Below the pieces are notes generated by a model. The model ran no database searches. It saw nothing but the letters and a program-made list of their open reading frames with translations, and was not told the DNA's origin. From Pseudochrobactrum asaccharolyticum (GTDB lineage Bacteria; Pseudomonadota; Alphaproteobacteria; Rhizobiales; Rhizobiaceae), in the NCBI RefSeq assembly GCF_003314995.1, contig NZ_QNRH01000003.1, positions 196,553-260,552 of the forward strand: 64,000 nucleotides of DNA. Reading direction: 5' to 3'. Below, one piece after another: positions 27,915-37,312 of the stretch (positions are counted from its first letter, which is position 1; each line of letters begins with the position of its first letter). The translations under genes and the position numbers were made by a program.

Positions 27915-29432
27915 ATGACTGAAAATCTGATAGAACTGCGTAATATCGGCATGCGTTTCGGCGGCGTTAAAGCGCTTGATGATGTGTCGCTGACGATCCG
28001 TCGCGGTGAAATCCATTGCCTTGCCGGTGAAAACGGCTCCGGAAAATCGACGATCATCAAAGTCATGTCCGGTGTTTATAATCCGCAGGACGGCGAAATT
28101 CTGATCGACGGCAAACCGGTCGGCAAACTCAATCCTGTCAAATCCGTCGCCCATGGCGTGCAGGTGATTTATCAGGACTTTTCTCTGTTTGGAAACCTGA
28201 CTGTCGCCGAAAATCTGGCGCTGAACACATTTCTGATTGAAGGCCGCAAAACCGTTAACTGGAAGCAGGTTCGGGAACTGGCACAAAAGGCGCTTGATCG
28301 TCTTGGTGTGAGCATCAATCTGGATGCAACCGTTGATACTTTGCCAACCTCAGGCAAACAAATTGTTGCCATTGCCCGCGCAGTCATGGCCGATGCGCGC
28401 CTCATCATTATGGATGAGCCGACAACTGCTTTGACCCGCCATGAAGTGGATGCGCTTTTCAAAATCGTACGCGATATTCAGGCACAGGGCATTGCCGTGC
28501 TGTTTGTCAGCCACAAAATGCGCGAAATGCTGGAAATCAGCGAGCGCCTCACCGTATTCCGCAACGGTAAGAAAGTTGCGGAAGGCCCGATTACTGATTT
28601 CGACGAGCCCGCTATTACCCGTGCGATGACCGGTCTTGATCTGAAGCCGGACAGCTATGTCTGGCAGGCGCGAGACCAAAATGCGCAACCAGTGCTTCAG
28701 GTTGAAGACCTGAAAGCCAAAGACCGTGCAACCGGCAATGTGCTGCTCGACGGAGTAAACCTGTCGCTCCATGCCGGTGAAATTGTCGGTATTTCCGGCC
28801 TGATCGGTTCCGGTCGTACAGAGCTTGCCTTGTCGCTGTTTGGCATGCTGCCGCAATGTACCGGAAAAATGCAACTGGACGGCAAAACCATTCACCCGAA
28901 ATCGGTACGCGAGGCCATTGATCTCGGCATTGCCTATGTGCCTGAAGACCGCCTCACGGAGGGTCTGTTCCTTACCCAGTCGATTGAGCGCAATATTATT
29001 GTGACCTCGCTGGACAAGATGGTGAGTGGTTTGTTCATCAACCGCAAAAAGGTTGATCAAGTCACGCAGGAAATGTTCGGTGCCATGCAGATTGCAGCAC
29101 CGGGTCCGCATACACCGGTCAACCACCTGTCCGGCGGCAATGCACAGCGTGTGGTGCTTGCCCGCTGGCTGCTGACCGGCGCAAAAGTGCTCATTCTCAA
29201 CGGTCCGACAGTCGGTGTGGATGTCGGTTCCAAGGCACAGATTCATGCGATTATCCGCAAACTCGCCAGAGATAACGGTCTTGCCGTTCTGATGATCTCT
29301 GATGACGTGCCGGAGCTGGTGCAGAATTGCAATCGTGTTGTCGTGATGCATCGCGGCAGGCTGGTGGATGAATTGTCCGGCAGCGCCATGACTGAAGATG
29401 CCGTCAATGACCGGCTGAAAACACTGAATTGA
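27915..29432 (+). CDS. Sugar ABC transporter ATPase with two ATPase domains (RbsA type)
   Basis: 505 residues with two fused ATPase domains. Domain 1: Walker A CLAGENGSGKSTI (about 36-48), an altered signature TSGKQIVAIARA, and an intact Walker B LIIMDEPTTAL. Domain 2: degenerate Walker A SGLIGSGRTELA, intact signature LSGGNAQRVVLARW, and Walker B changed to VLILNGPTVGVDVG, losing the Asp-Glu pair. One composite ATP site (domain 1 Walker motifs with domain 2 signature) should therefore work while the other should not, an asymmetry known in this family. ATG follows AGGAATAAT. It energises the RbsC-type permeases encoded 10 bp downstream. Confidence 0.92.
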   Translation: MTENLIELRNIGMRFGGVKALDDVSLTIRRGEIHCLAGENGSGKSTIIKVMSGVYNPQDGEILIDGKPVGKLNPVKSVAHGVQVIYQDFSLFGNLTVAENLALNTFLIEGRKTVNWKQVRELAQKALDRLGVSINLDATVDTLPTSGKQIVAIARAVMADARLIIMDEPTTALTRHEVDALFKIVRDIQAQGIAVLFVSHKMREMLEISERLTVFRNGKKVAEGPITDFDEPAITRAMTGLDLKPDSYVWQARDQNAQPVLQVEDLKAKDRATGNVLLDGVNLSLHAGEIVGISGLIGSGRTELALSLFGMLPQCTGKMQLDGKTIHPKSVREAIDLGIAYVPEDRLTEGLFLTQSIERNIIVTSLDKMVSGLFINRKKVDQVTQEMFGAMQIAAPGPHTPVNHLSGGNAQRVVLARWLLTGAKVLILNGPTVGVDVGSKAQIHAIIRKLARDNGLAVLMISDDVPELVQNCNRVVVMHRGRLVDELSGSAMTEDAVNDRLKTLN

Positions 29433-29442
29433 GGAACCGGTC

Positions 29443-30420
29443 ATGAAATTCTATCAAACAACAGAATTTATCATCGCCTGCGTTCTGCTGCTGGCCATGA
29501 TCACAATCGGCCTGATCAATCCGGCTTTCTGGTCGTTGGATAATATGTTCGGCCTGCTGCGCTCCAATGTCGTGATCGGCATTATGGCGCTCGGCGTGCT
29601 GCTGGTGATGATCTCCGGCGGTATTGACGTGTCCTTCACCGCTTTTGCAATTGCCGCAATGTATCTGACGGTAAAAGCCATGGTGGCCATCGGCTATGAC
29701 GGTGTGGTCATCCCGTTTATTGCAGCAACGCTGATCGGTCTTGTGCTCGGCGCTTTTAACGCGGCCATCATTTACAAGTTCCGCATGATCCCGCTGATTG
29801 TGACACTCGGCACCGGTTCCATCGTGCGCGGCTTGGTGCTGGGTCTCGTCGGCACCAGTATCGTCAATATCAACAAGATGCCGAAAGAGCTGATCGAATT
29901 CGGCAAGACTGATATTGTCTCTATGACATCAGCAACCGGAACCAATTTCGGTCTCACTGCGATGGTGCTGGTTTATCTGGGCATTGCGCTGCTCATCCAT
30001 CTGATGTTGAAATATACTATGACCGGCCGTTCGATCTACGCCTATGGCGGTTCGCCTGAAGCTGCAAAACGCGTTGGTTTCAGCACGGCCAAAACCATTT
30101 TCGTTGTCTATTGTGTAGCTGGTGCGCTGGCCGGATTTGCAGGCCTGCTGCATTCCTCAATGATCTGGCTCGCCAATCCGCGTGACTTTACCGGCCTTGA
30201 GCTGGAAGTCATTGCAGCAGTTGTGCTGGGCGGCGCATCAATCTTCGGCGGACGCGGTTCGGTGCTTGGTACATTGCTCGGGGTTTTCATGCTGGTGATG
30301 GTCAAGAACTCACTGATCATCATGAAAGTCGATACCACATGGCAAAAAGTTGTCGTTGGTCTCATCATTATCATCGCCACTGCAATTACTGCATGGCGTG
30401 ACCGGAAAAATCTGGTGTGA
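29443..30420 (+). CDS. Sugar ABC transporter permease 1 (RbsC type)
   Basis: 325 residues, BPD_transp_2 family, about eight to ten membrane helices. Typical motifs are MISGGIDVSFTAFAIAAMY near residue 57, PLIVTLGTGSIVRG near 120 and the late AAVVLGGASIFGGRGSVLGT. It starts 10 bp after the ATPase gene behind a GAGGAACCGGTC ribosome site. With the second permease it probably forms a heterodimeric channel, as in importers that encode two RbsC-like proteins. Confidence 0.92.
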   Translation: MKFYQTTEFIIACVLLLAMITIGLINPAFWSLDNMFGLLRSNVVIGIMALGVLLVMISGGIDVSFTAFAIAAMYLTVKAMVAIGYDGVVIPFIAATLIGLVLGAFNAAIIYKFRMIPLIVTLGTGSIVRGLVLGLVGTSIVNINKMPKELIEFGKTDIVSMTSATGTNFGLTAMVLVYLGIALLIHLMLKYTMTGRSIYAYGGSPEAAKRVGFSTAKTIFVVYCVAGALAGFAGLLHSSMIWLANPRDFTGLELEVIAAVVLGGASIFGGRGSVLGTLLGVFMLVMVKNSLIIMKVDTTWQKVVVGLIIIIATAITAWRDRKNLV

Positions 30421-30438
30421 GCGGGCGGGGATTAAGAG

Positions 30439-31446
30439 ATGAAAAAAGATATTGATACGCGCCGTTTTCTCAGCCCTGCCAGTATGGATCGCAATATCCT
30501 GCAGCTGGTGATTATCACTGTGCTGGTTTTTGCGGCGATGAGCTGGCTCAATCCGGATAAATTCCTGCGCTATTATAATTTTGAATCGATCAGCTATATC
30601 ATGCCGGAACTCGGCATTCTGTCGATTGCCATGATGATCGCCATGCTCACCGGCGGCATTGATTTATCGGTTGTTGGTATCGCCAATCTTTCCGGTATTC
30701 TCGCCGGCGTCTATTTCCACTCCACCATGGTGCAGGCTGCCCAATCCTCCGACAGCAATATGCTGCTTTATACGGTGATCGGCGTGGTACTCGCTTTGCT
30801 GGTGGGGCTGGTGGCAGGGCTGGTCAATGGTATCTTAATCGCCAAATTACGCATCACGCCAATTCTTGCCACGCTCGGCACCGGTCAGGTGTTTATGGGG
30901 CTTGCATTGGTGCTCACCGGCGGCCCTGCAATTGTCGGCTTTCCTGATGCATGGAACATGATCGGCAACGGCAAAATCTTCGGCGTCGCCGCGCCTTTCA
31001 TTATCTTTGTCGGGGTTTCCGGTCTGGTTGCATTGCTGCTCAGCCGTACCACACTCGGCCTCAATCTGATGCTGATCGGCACCAACCCCAAGGCTGCCGT
31101 TTTTGCAGGTCTGAAAAAGGATCGCATGATCCTCTACTCCTATATGCTCACAGGTATGCTCGCCTCGCTGGCCGGTATCATCCTGTCCGGCCGTACCAAT
31201 GCTGCAAAATCGGATTACGGTGCCTCCTATCTGCTGCAGGCTGTGCTGATTGCCGTGCTCGGCGGCACCAATCCGGCAGGCGGCAAAGGGCGTGTACTCG
31301 GTGTGGGTATTGCCCTTGTGGCACTGATGCTACTGTCATCCGGTTTCCAGATGCTGCGTTTCTCCAATCATCTGATTGATTTCATCTGGGGGGCATTCCT
31401 CATTCTGGTGATTGCAATCAATGCATTCCGCAATTCAGACAGGTAG
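30439..31446 (+). CDS. Sugar ABC transporter permease 2 (RbsC type)
   Basis: 335 residues, second BPD_transp_2 permease of the operon. It shows MIAMLTGGIDLSVVGIANLS, RITPILATLGTGQVF and LLQAVLIAVLGGTNPAGGKG, the same landmarks as permease 1 in diverged form. The ATG lies 18 bp after the end of permease 1. Its stop codon is 4 bp before the start of the epimerase-like gene. Two different permeases rather than one used twice suggest an asymmetric channel. Confidence 0.92.
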   Translation: MKKDIDTRRFLSPASMDRNILQLVIITVLVFAAMSWLNPDKFLRYYNFESISYIMPELGILSIAMMIAMLTGGIDLSVVGIANLSGILAGVYFHSTMVQAAQSSDSNMLLYTVIGVVLALLVGLVAGLVNGILIAKLRITPILATLGTGQVFMGLALVLTGGPAIVGFPDAWNMIGNGKIFGVAAPFIIFVGVSGLVALLLSRTTLGLNLMLIGTNPKAAVFAGLKKDRMILYSYMLTGMLASLAGIILSGRTNAAKSDYGASYLLQAVLIAVLGGTNPAGGKGRVLGVGIALVALMLLSSGFQMLRFSNHLIDFIWGAFLILVIAINAFRNSDR

Positions 31447-31450
31447 TGCC

Positions 31451-32533
31451 ATGCAAGATATTTCCATTCATCTGCGCCGTCAGGATTTTACCGATAAGCC
31501 GCATGAAATTGCATCCTCCGACGGTCTGACCGTCACTGCATTCCGCTATACCACCGGCGTTGAAGCGCTGATGATTGAAAATCAGCGCGGTCATCTGATC
31601 GTGCTGCCCTATATGGGGCAGATGGTCTGGGGTGCAGAATTTAACGGTGTTGACCTGACAATGGGCAACAGCTTCGCCATGCCGCGCCCTGCCAAAACCA
31701 TTGCCGAGACCTATGGCTGTTTTGCCTTTCATTCCGGTCTACTCCGCAATGGTGTGCCTTCCGCTCAGGATACCCATGCCGCACATGGTGAAATGCCTTG
31801 TGCCACTATGGACAGTGCCGGTCTGATCTTCGGTGAAGACGAACAAGGTACCTATGTCGAAGTGACAGGCGAATATGAATATGTGATGGGCTTCGGCGCG
31901 CATTATCTGGCACGGCCATCCGTGCGCCTTTATGCGGATGACACATTATTCGACATCGAAATGGACGTAGAGAACCTCTCCTATGCCCCGATGGAGCTGA
32001 TGTATATGTGCCATGTCAATTTCGCATATGAAGAAGATGCACGTATTGTTCAGCCAACCTCTTTCTCGCCGGAAGATACCAAAGTGCGCACTGCCGTGCC
32101 TGCACATGTAACGCCAAATCCTGATTATCTGGCACTGATTGACGCGCTGGCAAAAGATCCTGCCGTGATGGAAGTTCTGGATGATCCGGATCGTTATGAC
32201 CCTGAACAGGTATTCTATTTGCGCAATCTGAAGCAGGACGACAACGGCATTATTCACCAGATGATGCGGCTGGAACAGGGGGAGGCTTTTGCCATTTCCT
32301 ATCCGGCAGCAGATTTCCCGAAATGCGTGCGTTGGGTTCTGGTCAATGGTGATGCACAGGTTGCAGCTTTTGCGCTGCCATCGACCTGCGAACCGGAGGG
32401 CTATCTGGCTGAGAAGGCCAAAGGTAATGTTCGCCTGCTGGCTCCGGGCGAACGTGCAAGCTTCCCTGTCCGCCTTGGCTATCTGGCACCGGCAGAAGCT
32501 GACGAATTTGAGCAGATGATTACCGCACTTTAA
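31451..32533 (+). CDS. DUF4432 / aldose 1-epimerase-like protein
   Basis: 360 residues. The frame is open 39 bases further upstream, but that would overlap the permease; the ATG at 31451 follows an AGG element right after the permease stop. The protein has a galactose-mutarotase-like beta-sandwich pattern: GHLIVLPYMGQMVWGAEFNG, FAFHSGLLRNGVP, HAAHGEMPCATMD with candidate catalytic histidines, and MELMYMCHVNFAYEED. In this setting it probably interconverts anomers of the imported sugar before phosphorylation. DUF4432 proteins are poorly characterised, so the reaction is inferred. Confidence 0.78.
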   Translation: MQDISIHLRRQDFTDKPHEIASSDGLTVTAFRYTTGVEALMIENQRGHLIVLPYMGQMVWGAEFNGVDLTMGNSFAMPRPAKTIAETYGCFAFHSGLLRNGVPSAQDTHAAHGEMPCATMDSAGLIFGEDEQGTYVEVTGEYEYVMGFGAHYLARPSVRLYADDTLFDIEMDVENLSYAPMELMYMCHVNFAYEEDARIVQPTSFSPEDTKVRTAVPAHVTPNPDYLALIDALAKDPAVMEVLDDPDRYDPEQVFYLRNLKQDDNGIIHQMMRLEQGEAFAISYPAADFPKCVRWVLVNGDAQVAAFALPSTCEPEGYLAEKAKGNVRLLAPGERASFPVRLGYLAPAEADEFEQMITAL

Positions 32534-32602
32534 AGCTCTTTCCCCAACGGTTTGTACCAATGGGATTGAGATAAAGAAAAGCAGAGAGATAGAGTATTTC
32601 CG

Positions 32603-33529
32603 ATGTCGAAAAAAATCGCTGTTGTCGGTTCCAATATGGTCGATCTGGTTACCTATATGGATCGTATGCCGGTCCTGGGCGAAACGCTGGAAGCCCCTTT
32701 GTTTGAAATGGGCTGCGGTGGCAAAGGTGCCAATCAGGCATTTGCGGCAGCGCGCCTTGGTGCCGATGTGATGATGGTGACCAAAGTCGGCGATGATATT
32801 TTCGGTGACAATACTATTTTCAATCTGCAAAAAGCGGGTATCGACACCAAACATGTCGGTGTTATCAAAGGCAAATCCAGCGGTGTAGCACCGATTTTTG
32901 TCGATAAAAGCGGTGAAAATTCCATTCTCATCGTGAAAGGTGCCAATGCTGATCTACTCCACCAAGATGTGGATGACGCAGCCGAAGATCTGAAACAATG
33001 CGGACTGATCCTGATGCAGATGGAAGTGCCGGTCGAGACCGTCTATCACACCATCGCTTTTGCAGCGGCAAATGGCATTGAGACCATTCTCAATCCGGCG
33101 CCTGCGGCGGCTGATCTTGATCCCGAGCGCATCCGTCAGGTATCGTTCCTGGTGCCGAATGAGACAGAGCTGGCTCTGCTTTCCGACATGCCCGTTTCAA
33201 CCGATGAAGAGACTATTGCCGCTGCCCGCTCGCTGATTGCCAAAGGCATCCGCACAGTGATCGTTACACTCGGTGGCCGTGGTGCGCGTCTGGTAACCGC
33301 TGATACTGTCATCAACATCGCACCGGTCAAAGTCACTCCGAAAGATACAACCGGCGCAGGCGATGCCTTTATCGGTTCTTTTGCATGTTTTTATGCCAAA
33401 CACGGCAATGTGGTAGAAGCGCTGAAAAGTGCGAGCCTTTATGCCGCCGACAGTATTACCAAGACAGGCACTCAAAAATCCTATGCGACGGTTCAGGAAT
33501 TTGAAGAATTCTGTAAAAACCATAGCTGA
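32603..33529 (+). CDS. PfkB-family sugar kinase (ribokinase / deoxyribokinase-like)
   Basis: 308 residues, a normal length for the family. N-terminal PfkB signature in EMGCGGKGANQAFAAARLGA and the C-terminal one in DTTGAGDAFIGSFACFYA, whose Asp is the catalytic base. It phosphorylates the imported sugar in the cytosol. Because deoC follows, 2-deoxyribose to 2-deoxyribose 5-phosphate (DeoK activity) is more likely than ribokinase activity, but sequence alone does not separate the two. It is followed by a hairpin before deoC. Confidence 0.87.
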   Translation: MSKKIAVVGSNMVDLVTYMDRMPVLGETLEAPLFEMGCGGKGANQAFAAARLGADVMMVTKVGDDIFGDNTIFNLQKAGIDTKHVGVIKGKSSGVAPIFVDKSGENSILIVKGANADLLHQDVDDAAEDLKQCGLILMQMEVPVETVYHTIAFAAANGIETILNPAPAAADLDPERIRQVSFLVPNETELALLSDMPVSTDEETIAAARSLIAKGIRTVIVTLGGRGARLVTADTVINIAPVKVTPKDTTGAGDAFIGSFACFYAKHGNVVEALKSASLYAADSITKTGTQKSYATVQEFEEFCKNHS

Positions 33530-33593
33530 AACTCAATTTGCTGCACCCACAGATATGGTGGTGCATTAATTTAACCGGTGCAGTCATCGGATT

Positions 33594-33633
33594 TGACAGG
33601 TTTCTGGCTTCCCCCGCAGACGGGAACCTGTCA
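33594..33633 (+). promoter_or_regulatory. Intercistronic hairpin between the sugar kinase and deoC
   Basis: TGACAGGTT (33594-33602) pairs with AACCTGTCA (33625-33633) around a 22-base loop, and GAAAAATGGTTTT follows. It may be a leaky terminator or RNA-processing site in the 160-bp gap. Confidence 0.45.
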
Positions 33634-33689
33634 GAAAAATGGTTTTATGATTAAAACCGCCGATTGCACCCAAACTATACGGATATACG

Positions 33690-34649
33690 ATGAGCACTTC
33701 TCATACACGTAACGCCGGAACACCGCTCAAAACCGAATGGTTTGACGATATCAGCGTCAACCGTTCAGCCCTTGAGCGCCGTGCCGTGACACTTCCCGCC
33801 CGCCGTTCGGTGAAAAAGGAATATCAGGCCGCGTGGCTGGTACGTGCCGTTCAGTGTATCGACCTGACAACGCTGGCCGGTGATGACACAGCCGGTCGTG
33901 TGCGCCGCCTGTGCGCCAAAGCAAAAAAACCGATCCGTGCGGATATTCTGGAAGCACTGGGGCTGAGTGATGCCAATATCACCACTGGTGCAGTCTGCGT
34001 TTATCCAACCATGGTGCCGCACGCAGTTAAGGCACTGGAAGGCAGCAATATTCCGGTTGCTTCCGTTGCGACCGGTTTTCCGGCAGGCCTGAGCCCGCTG
34101 CCGCTGCGCCTTGCCGAAATCCGCTATGCAGTGGAAGAAGGCGCAAAGGAAATTGATATCGTCATCACCCGCGAGCATGTGCTGACCCAGAACTGGCAGG
34201 CACTTTATGATGAAATGGCTGCGATGCGTGAAGCCTGCGGCGAAGCGCATATGAAAGCCATTCTGGCTACCGGCGATCTGCAGACCCTGACCAATGTCTA
34301 TAAGGCATCTATGGTTGCAATGCAGGCCGGTTCCGATTTCATAAAAACCTCGACAGGCAAAGAAGAAGTCAACGCGACCCTGCCGGTCAGCCTGACCATG
34401 GTACGTGCACTGCGCGATTATGGCGAACTTACCGGCCAGATTATCGGCTTCAAGCCTGCCGGTGGTTTGCGCACTGCCAAGGAAGCGCTCGTCTGGCTGT
34501 CGATGATGAAAGAAGAACTCGGGCATGACTGGTTGCAGCCGGATCTGTTCCGCATCGGCGCATCCTCATTGCTCGGTGATATTGAGCGCCAGCTCGAACA
34601 TTATGTGACCGGCCGTTATGCCGACCTCTCCCGTCACGCTGCGGCATAA
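33690..34649 (+). CDS. deoC: Deoxyribose-phosphate aldolase
   Basis: 319 residues; class I aldolase that splits 2-deoxyribose 5-phosphate into acetaldehyde and glyceraldehyde 3-phosphate. The Schiff-base lysine is in SDFIKTSTGKEEVNATLPVS, and the second conserved lysine in IIGFKPAGGLRTAKEA. The ITTGAVCVYPTMV and VASVATGFPAGLSPL strands are also typical. It is longer than E. coli DeoC (259) because of an N-terminal extension of about 60 residues, as in other alphaproteobacterial and animal forms. The next gene encodes an aldehyde dehydrogenase that could remove the acetaldehyde. Confidence 0.94.
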   Translation: MSTSHTRNAGTPLKTEWFDDISVNRSALERRAVTLPARRSVKKEYQAAWLVRAVQCIDLTTLAGDDTAGRVRRLCAKAKKPIRADILEALGLSDANITTGAVCVYPTMVPHAVKALEGSNIPVASVATGFPAGLSPLPLRLAEIRYAVEEGAKEIDIVITREHVLTQNWQALYDEMAAMREACGEAHMKAILATGDLQTLTNVYKASMVAMQAGSDFIKTSTGKEEVNATLPVSLTMVRALRDYGELTGQIIGFKPAGGLRTAKEALVWLSMMKEELGHDWLQPDLFRIGASSLLGDIERQLEHYVTGRYADLSRHAAA

Positions 34650-34662
34650 GGAATTTACGACT

Positions 34663-37059
34663 ATGGCACAGATCAAGGATATTCTGAACACAATGGAATA
34701 TGGCCCGTCTCCCGAAGCCAATGGCGATGTCGTTGCATGGCTAAAAAATCATTCCGCTCCGTTCGGTCATTTCATCAATGGCCGCTTTACCGATGCAGGC
34801 AGCGCGCAGATTATTGACGTGATCAATCCGGCGACTGAACAACGTTTAGCTGGTATTGCCAAAGGTACTGCGGAAGATGTTGATACGGCTGTCAAAGCCG
34901 CCCGCGCCGCGTTCGGCAAATGGTCGAAACTCTCCGGCCATGAACGCGCCAAATATCTCTATGCGATTGCCCGTCATTTGCAGAAACGCGAGCGTTTCTT
35001 CTCCGTGCTGGAAAGCATGGATAACGGCAAGCCGATCCGCGAAAGCCGCGATATTGATGTGCCGCTGGCTGTCCGTCATTTCTATCATCACGCCGGTTGG
35101 GCTGAGATGGTGGAAGACGAATTCCGTGGTTTCTCACCGGTCGGCGTCTGCGGTCAGGTCATCCCGTGGAATTTCCCGCTCTTGATGCTGGCATGGAAAA
35201 TCGCGCCTGCACTCGCTGCCGGTAATACGGTTGTGCTGAAGCCTGCCGATCTCACGCCATTGACTGCCATTGCCTTTGCGGAAATCTGCCATGAAGTCGG
35301 CCTGCCTGCCGGTGTGGTTAATATCGTACATGGCGACGGTGAAACCGGCGCGCTGATCTGCGGCCATGATGACGTCAACAAGGTTGCCTTTACCGGCTCA
35401 ACTAATGTCGGCCGTATCATCCGTGATCAGATTGCCGGTTCCGGCAAAAAATTATCACTGGAACTTGGCGGCAAATCGCCGTTCATCGTTTTCGAAGATG
35501 CCGATCTCGACAGTGCCGTTGAAGGCGTTGTTGATGCCATCTGGTTCAATCAGGGTGAAGTGTGCTGTGCAGGTTCCCGTCTTCTGGTTCAGGAAGGTAT
35601 TGCCGAGCGCTTCTATACCAAGCTGCGCAAGCGTCTGGAAACGATCCGCGTCGGTGATCCGCTGGATAAATCCACCGATGTCGGTGCCATTGTGTCGCCA
35701 ACACAGGTCAAGCGTATTTCCGCACTGATTGCCAAAGGCGTGGAAGAAGGCGGTGCGCTCTGGCAGACTGCGAATGCCCTACCGGCAAAAGGCAATTTCA
35801 TCGCGCCGGGTTTCTTCACCGAAGTTGATCAGGCTTCTACCGTTTGTCAGGTCGAGATTTTCGGCCCGATAGCAGCTGCAACAACTTTCCGTACACCAGC
35901 AGAAGCAATAGCGCTGGCCAACAACACCTCTTACGGGCTGGCTGCTTCCATCTGGTCGGAAAATATCAACACTGCACTCGACATTGCGGCCTCCGTTAAA
36001 GCCGGTGTTGTCTGGATCAACTGCACCAATATGCTTGATGCCGGTGCCGGTTTCGGCGGTTATCGTGAAAGCGGTTTCGGTCGTGAAGGTGCGCGCGAAG
36101 GGCTTTACGAATATCTGGTCAGCGACTGGGAAAAAGTCCTGCCTCTCGTCAAAGAAACCGATGCACCATCTTTCTCCGCTTTGCCTGTAGCCGGTGAAAA
36201 AGTAGCAGCTGGCTCCATCGACCGCACGATGAAAAACTATGTCGGCGGCAAGCAGACACGCCCTGACGGTGGTGCAAGCTATGCGGTCTATGGCAAAGGC
36301 AATGTTGTCATCGGTGAAGCACCACTCAGCAACCGCAAAGATATCCGCAATGCCGTAGAAGCAGCCGCAAAAGCAGGTTCATGGGGTGGCGCAACCACTC
36401 ATAATCGTGCGCAGGTGCTGTATTACTTAAGCGAAAATCTCGAGCAGCGCCGTGCTGAATTCATTGACTTACTGGTGAAAAGTACCGGCGTTACGGACAA
36501 GAAAGCAGAAGAAGAGTTCGACGCCTCAATCCGTCGTATTTTCTATTACGCTGCGCAGGCCGATAAGTTTGATGGTGCAGTCCATTCGACCAAGTCGCGA
36601 CATGTCACACTGGCGATGAATGAGCCATGGGGCGTCACCGGTATTGTCTGCCCTGATGAACTGCCATTGCTCTCGATGGTCTCACTGATCCTGCCCGCAA
36701 TTGCGATGGGCAACCGCACCGTGGTTGTGCCGTCAGGCCGTCATCCGCTGATCGCCGGTGCTTTCTATCAGGTGCTGGATACATCAGATGTACCGGCCGG
36801 TGTGGTCAATCTCATCACCGGTGAGCGCGATGTTCTGGCTAAAACGCTGGCTGAACATGATGCCGTGTCCGCCCTCTGGTATGTCGGCTCTCAGGCAGGC
36901 AGTGCTATGGTTGAAAAAGCCTCAATCGGCAATCTCAAAGCGACATGGGTGAATAACGGTCGTCAGCGCAACTGGCTGGATACTGCACAGGGTCAGGGGC
37001 GTGATTATCTGCGCCGTGCCGTGCAGGTTAAAAATATCTGGGTACCTTATGGTGCATAA
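34663..37059 (+). CDS. Two-domain aldehyde dehydrogenase (ALDH16 type)
   Basis: 798 residues from the ATG at 34663, which has AAGGA upstream and lies 13 bp after deoC. The N-terminal domain (about 30-490) is a complete aldehyde dehydrogenase: VIPWNFPLLMLAWKIAPALA, the catalytic Glu in LSLELGGKSPFIVF, the catalytic Cys in NQGEVCCAGSRLLV, and EIFGPIAAATTF. The C-terminal domain (about 525-798) is ALDH-like (GIVCPDELPLLSMVSLILPA) but lacks a recognisable catalytic Cys. This two-domain build is that of the ALDH16 family. Inferred role: oxidise acetaldehyde from DeoC, or a sugar-derived aldehyde, to the acid with NAD. Confidence 0.88.
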   Translation: MAQIKDILNTMEYGPSPEANGDVVAWLKNHSAPFGHFINGRFTDAGSAQIIDVINPATEQRLAGIAKGTAEDVDTAVKAARAAFGKWSKLSGHERAKYLYAIARHLQKRERFFSVLESMDNGKPIRESRDIDVPLAVRHFYHHAGWAEMVEDEFRGFSPVGVCGQVIPWNFPLLMLAWKIAPALAAGNTVVLKPADLTPLTAIAFAEICHEVGLPAGVVNIVHGDGETGALICGHDDVNKVAFTGSTNVGRIIRDQIAGSGKKLSLELGGKSPFIVFEDADLDSAVEGVVDAIWFNQGEVCCAGSRLLVQEGIAERFYTKLRKRLETIRVGDPLDKSTDVGAIVSPTQVKRISALIAKGVEEGGALWQTANALPAKGNFIAPGFFTEVDQASTVCQVEIFGPIAAATTFRTPAEAIALANNTSYGLAASIWSENINTALDIAASVKAGVVWINCTNMLDAGAGFGGYRESGFGREGAREGLYEYLVSDWEKVLPLVKETDAPSFSALPVAGEKVAAGSIDRTMKNYVGGKQTRPDGGASYAVYGKGNVVIGEAPLSNRKDIRNAVEAAAKAGSWGGATTHNRAQVLYYLSENLEQRRAEFIDLLVKSTGVTDKKAEEEFDASIRRIFYYAAQADKFDGAVHSTKSRHVTLAMNEPWGVTGIVCPDELPLLSMVSLILPAIAMGNRTVVVPSGRHPLIAGAFYQVLDTSDVPAGVVNLITGERDVLAKTLAEHDAVSALWYVGSQAGSAMVEKASIGNLKATWVNNGRQRNWLDTAQGQGRDYLRRAVQVKNIWVPYGA

Positions 37060-37080
37060 TCTTAACACGCACTGAAACAA

Positions 37081-37116
37081 AAAGCCGCCATTTGGCTTCA
37101 AATGGCGGCTTTTCTT
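37081..37116. terminator. Strong bidirectional terminator
   Basis: AAAGCCGCCATTTG (37081-37094) and CAAATGGCGGCTTT (37099-37112) form a perfect 14-bp stem around GCTT, flanked by A and T runs. It ends the deoxyribose-type operon (plus). The enolase-superfamily gene on the minus strand stops 200 bp away, and the 190 bp between hold nothing I can recognise. Confidence 0.9.
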
Positions 37117-37312
37117 TATCATATATTTGAGTGTTGTTTAAAATTGAACCTTAAAAAGATCAAGAACTGACAAAAGCGACACTAAGCATCAGAGTAATAA
37201 CTCAAATGATCGATAATTCATGTCATTGTTTTGGGTACATGATATGGTCTATCCGGTGGTTATCGCCTTAAATGGCAGCATTCACACCGACGGAGCATCA
37301 TGCATCCATTAT

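Noticed and set aside
28350-29444. 364-codon minus-strand frame
   Set aside because: Antisense to the fused sugar ATPase, whose motifs are clear.
31946-32854. 302-codon minus-strand frame
   Set aside because: Antisense to the DUF4432 and kinase genes; composition rich in His, Cys and Ile typical of shadows.
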